From Curtobacterium flaccumfaciens (GTDB taxonomy: Bacteria > Actinomycetota > Actinomycetes > Actinomycetales > Microbacteriaceae): DNA of 64,000 nucleotides. A model generated the notes under the pieces. The model was not told the DNA's origin. It was given only the letters and a program-made list of their open reading frames with translations, and ran no database searches. The stretch lies in assembly GCA_029689965.1 (NCBI GenBank), contig CP121450.1, forward strand, positions 2,108,001-2,172,000, read 5' to 3'. The position numbers and the translations under genes are program-made. Of the stretch, positions 61,095 to 64,000 are shown one piece after another. Each line of letters starts with the position of its first letter. Within the stretch, counting starts at the first letter, position 1.

Positions 61095-63816
61095 GTGTCC
61101 GACAGCCGACGACCGCTGATCAGCGCCGTTGTTCCGACCTACAACGTCGCAGAGTATCTGCCCGCGTTCCTCCGGTCGATCGACGACCAGACCTCTGACC
61201 TCTCGGCGGTCGAATTCGTGGTGGTGATCGACGGGTCGCCAGACGAGAGCGCGAGCATCGTGCGTGCGTGGGCGGAGGATCGCGAGCTTTCCGTTCGCAT
61301 CATCGAGCAGGACAACCAAGGGCTCTCGGGAGCGAGGAACACCGGTCTTGAAGCGTCACTCGGGGAGTGGGTCACCTTCCCTGATCCCGACGACGAGCTC
61401 GACCCGCACTACTTCGACGAGGTCGAGAAGTTCCTCCGATTGCATGGATCCCAGACCGTCGAGCCGCCGCTGACAATCGCCGCAGCACATCAGCTTCGAC
61501 TCACTCCTGCCGGAGAGGTAGTCGACAACCACCCGCAACGCACCCGGTTCAAACTCGGTTCGCGCATCGTGGACATGACCGTCGAGCCGATCATCCAGTT
61601 GTCGGTGAACTCGTCGTTCCTCCGCATCGATCTGCTCCGCGAACACGGAATCACGTTCGACGGTCGAGTCCGCCCGACCTTCGAAGACGGCCACCTCACG
61701 GCGCGGTACCTCCTCGAGACCGAGAGCCATCGCCTCGGCCTGATGGCTTCCGCGAAGTATCGATACCGACTGCGCGGCGACGGCACGTCACTCGTGGAGG
61801 GTGGCTTCAGGAAGCGCGAGAAGTACACCGATCAGGTTGAGTACGGGTACCTCGACCTACTCAGGCGTGGAACGGCTAAGTACGGACAGGCGCCCCGGTG
61901 GCTGGAAAACGTCGTCATCTACGACTTGTCGTGGTATTTCAAAGCGGAGCAGTCGGTTCATTCGACCACTGGAGGCGCCCCAGCCGAGGTCTTCGAGCGC
62001 TTCCATCAGCTCGTCGCGGAGATCCGCGCATTGCTCTCGGACGATGCCATCAGGAGCTTCGACATCACCGGCATGGAATTCGCGGTCCGGCACGCGCTCC
62101 TCCATGGGTACAGCTCCCTGCCGCTACGGCACTACTGGGTGAGGCTGAGCGACGTCGACGAGCGTCGGCAGCAGCTGAAGGTCTCGTACTGGTTCACCGG
62201 TGATATTCCGAACGAACGCTTCCTACTGGATGCAGTCGAAGCTTCTCCCGTGCACGAGACTGTCCGTGACTACACGTTCTTCGGACGTGTCCTGATGAGA
62301 GAGCGTCATCTCTGGTTCCCCGCGGCCGGCGTCTCGAGCTTCTGGTTGGACGGGGCGAAGAAGCAGTTCACGCGATGGAACCAAAGTGGGAATTCAGACG
62401 CCCTGACCCCGAGCCTCATCGATCCGACCATCGTCGGCATTCGGAGAAGGGTGCAGCAGCGTTTCGCCCCGACTGACACCCTCCTCGAGCACGCTCGACT
62501 GCGCGGTGCCAAGGTCTACCGCGAGCTCCGGCGGAAGTGGTCGAAGGCGGGAGTGGAGGACGAAGCTTCGAATGGCTCGTGCGAAGCCCCAGGACGCGCC
62601 GCGAATTCGCGCACGCCTGGGTCTTCATGGATCGTGACACGGACGCGAACGACAACGCCGAGCACCTCTACCGTTGGATTCGGCAGAACCGCCCTGAGGT
62701 GAATGCTTGGTTCGTGCTTCGACGAGACTCCGCAGACTGGCAGAGGCTCGCTGACGAAGGGTTCCGGCTGGTTGAACACGGAACACTCCGTTGGAAGACC
62801 CTTCTGTTCCATGCTGATCACCTGGCCTCTTCCCACGCCGATCATTACGTGACCGATCCGCTCAATCGACGTCGGTACGGTCGTCCCGCGATTCGATTCA
62901 CGTTCCTCCAGCACGGTGTCATCCACAACGACATGTCGCGCTGGCTCAGTTGGAAGGCGTTCGATCGCTTCGTTACGACCACACGAGCGGAGTACGACGC
63001 GATCGCGGGGCACGGCCCGTACTCGTTCTCGTCCCACGAGGTCGTCCTCACGGGGCTTCCTCGTCACGATGCGCTGCAGCGGAAGAGCGAAGATGCAACG
63101 ACGAAGGACTTGATCGTCGTCATGCCGACCTGGCGTCAATGGCTGCTCGGCGAGCGAGTCGGCACGTCGAACACCCGAGAGGAGATCAAGGACTTCAAGC
63201 GCACCGAGTACGCCCAGATGTACCAGGCTCTGCTCGCCTCCCCTGAACTCGAGAAACTCGCCTTGGAGCACGGCAAGACGATCGTGTTCATGCCCCACCC
63301 CAATGTGCGCCCGTACCTGACCGATTTCCGGATGCCGTCGCACGTCAAGCTTTACAGCTTCGCCGACCATGACGTCCAAGATGTGATTGCGCGCGCGGCG
63401 GCGTTTGTGACGGACTATTCGTCGCTCGGTTTCGAAGCCGCGTTCGTCGACGCTCCGTTGACCTACTTCCAGTTCGATGCAGAGCGGTTCTTCGATGGGA
63501 CGCACGTCGGGCGTCGGGATACTTCGACTACGAGTCCGATGGGTTTGGCCCGGTCGTTCGCGACGTGCCGTCGGTTATTGCTTCCATCCGCGCAGTCGCG
63601 GCGGACGACTGGACGTCACCTGCTGAGTACCGTCGGCGAACGGCGGACACGTTCCACACTCGTGACGGTGGTTCGTCCGAACGTGTCTACCGCGCGATGA
63701 TCGCCCTCGACAAAGATGAACGGGAAGGCCGTGCTGCCCCGGGAGTCGTGGCCGTTCGCGAGACGGGCGACGGCGGAGCCGAACTCGCGTCCGCCGAGCT
63801 GTCCAACGACTTGTGA
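61095..63816 (+). CDS. Bifunctional GT2 glycosyltransferase / CDP-glycerol glycerophosphotransferase (TagF-like)
   Basis: About 906 residues. The N-terminal GT2 domain (1-240) has ISAVVPTYNVAEYLPAFL, NQGLSGARNTGLEAS and TFPDPDDELDPHYF (DDE-type DxD). A linker region runs to about 490. The C-terminal domain (about 500-880) matches TagB/TagF: FLQHGVIHNDMSRWL, DLIVVMPTWRQWLLG, VFMPHPNVRPYL, FVTDYSSLGFEAAFVDAPLTYFQFD. Breaks: the AGCT site at 62562-62570 (probably two extra bases) and a missing G at 63516-63518. GTG at 61095 after GGGGGA. It should polymerise or prime a glycerol- or polyol-phosphate chain, the main hint that the locus makes a teichoic-type polymer. Confidence 0.8.
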
Positions 63817-63841
63817 TGATCGACCGTTGACCGGCGGCGAC

Positions 63842-64000
63842 GTGACACTCTCGATCGTGGTCCCGATCCGTAATTCGAAGCCCTGGATCGCGGAACTTCT
63901 CGAGAGCATCACGAGCCAGATGATCGACGGGATTGAGGTGATCCTGGTTGAGAACGGTTCGACCGACGGAACTCGTGAGCACGCGATCTCGCTGACTGCG
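63842..64000 (+). CDS. GT2 family glycosyltransferase, 3' end outside window
   Basis: The first 53 residues of a GT2 enzyme: TLSIVVPIRNSKPWIAELLESI, then IEVILVENGSTDGTREHA, the nucleotide-sugar binding start of the fold. GTG at 63842 preferred; a TTG at 63827 is in frame. It follows the TagF-like gene by 25 bases on the same strand and is probably co-transcribed. Confidence 0.75.
   Translation, partial: MTLSIVVPIRNSKPWIAELLESITSQMIDGIEVILVENGSTDGTREHAISLTA

Noticed and set aside
51162..64000. Secondary-metabolite cluster or phage island
   Set aside because: Genes are glycosyltransferases, a polysaccharide exporter and teichoic-type enzymes. No synthases, integrase, terminase or transposase were seen.

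Overview
The window is about 72% GC chromosomal DNA from an actinobacterium, most probably a Microbacteriaceae member close to Curtobacterium. This rests on several things: the garA-ftsR-merR and aroG-PASTA kinase-LysM-Rv2175c-idsA neighbourhoods, a complete actinobacterial dcw cluster (mraZ to ftsZ with sepF, yggT and divIVA, no ftsA), a MurE without the usual DNPR motif, and a teichoic-acid-like surface polymer locus. The genus is an inference.

Layout. 0-3 kb: 3' part of a processive GT2 glycan synthase and a secreted GH18-like protein. 3-6.4 kb: FHA protein GarA, two MerR regulators, repeats and a ParA ATPase. 6.4-16 kb: central metabolism (pyruvate carboxylase, peptide deformylase, acyl-CoA ligase, ROK kinase, PlsC, DAHP synthase). 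16-22.3 kb: PASTA Ser/Thr kinase, secreted LysM protein, Rv2175c-type DNA-binding protein, polyprenyl synthase, DUF3040 protein. 22.3-23 kb: gene-free repeats and MraZ boxes. 23-43.6 kb: the division and peptidoglycan cluster mraZ-rsmH-ftsL-ftsI-murE-murF-mraY-murD-ftsW-murG-murC-ftsQ-ftsZ-yggS-sepF-yggT-divIVA-lspA-rluD, mostly with overlapping stops and starts. 43.8-51 kb: MFS exporter with divergent TetR, dnaE, DUF2200, APH-fold protein. 51-64 kb: surface polysaccharide/teichoic acid locus (GT39, GT2, GT4, TagGH-type exporter, GT61, pyruvyl transferase, acyltransferase remnant, GT2-TagF fusion, another GT2). From about 57.2 kb the GC content drops visibly.

The most important caveat is that roughly 50 single-base indels interrupt genes, nearly all in essential or well-conserved families. 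Restoring one base each time rebuilds full-length proteins, so I read them as consensus sequence errors, not pseudogenes. They fall into two classes: lost bases in runs of G or C, and extra bases at AGCT tetranucleotides. The second class is so specific that it may mark a modified base at AGCT. Coordinates of such genes run from the first start to the true stop, and the position of each break is given.

Non-coding DNA is rich in repeats: an exact-length 82-bp element in three copies, at least seven GGAGGC-stem hairpins at gene ends, three long nested hairpins, and six short tandem arrays. No rRNA, tRNA, CRISPR array, phage or insertion sequence was seen.
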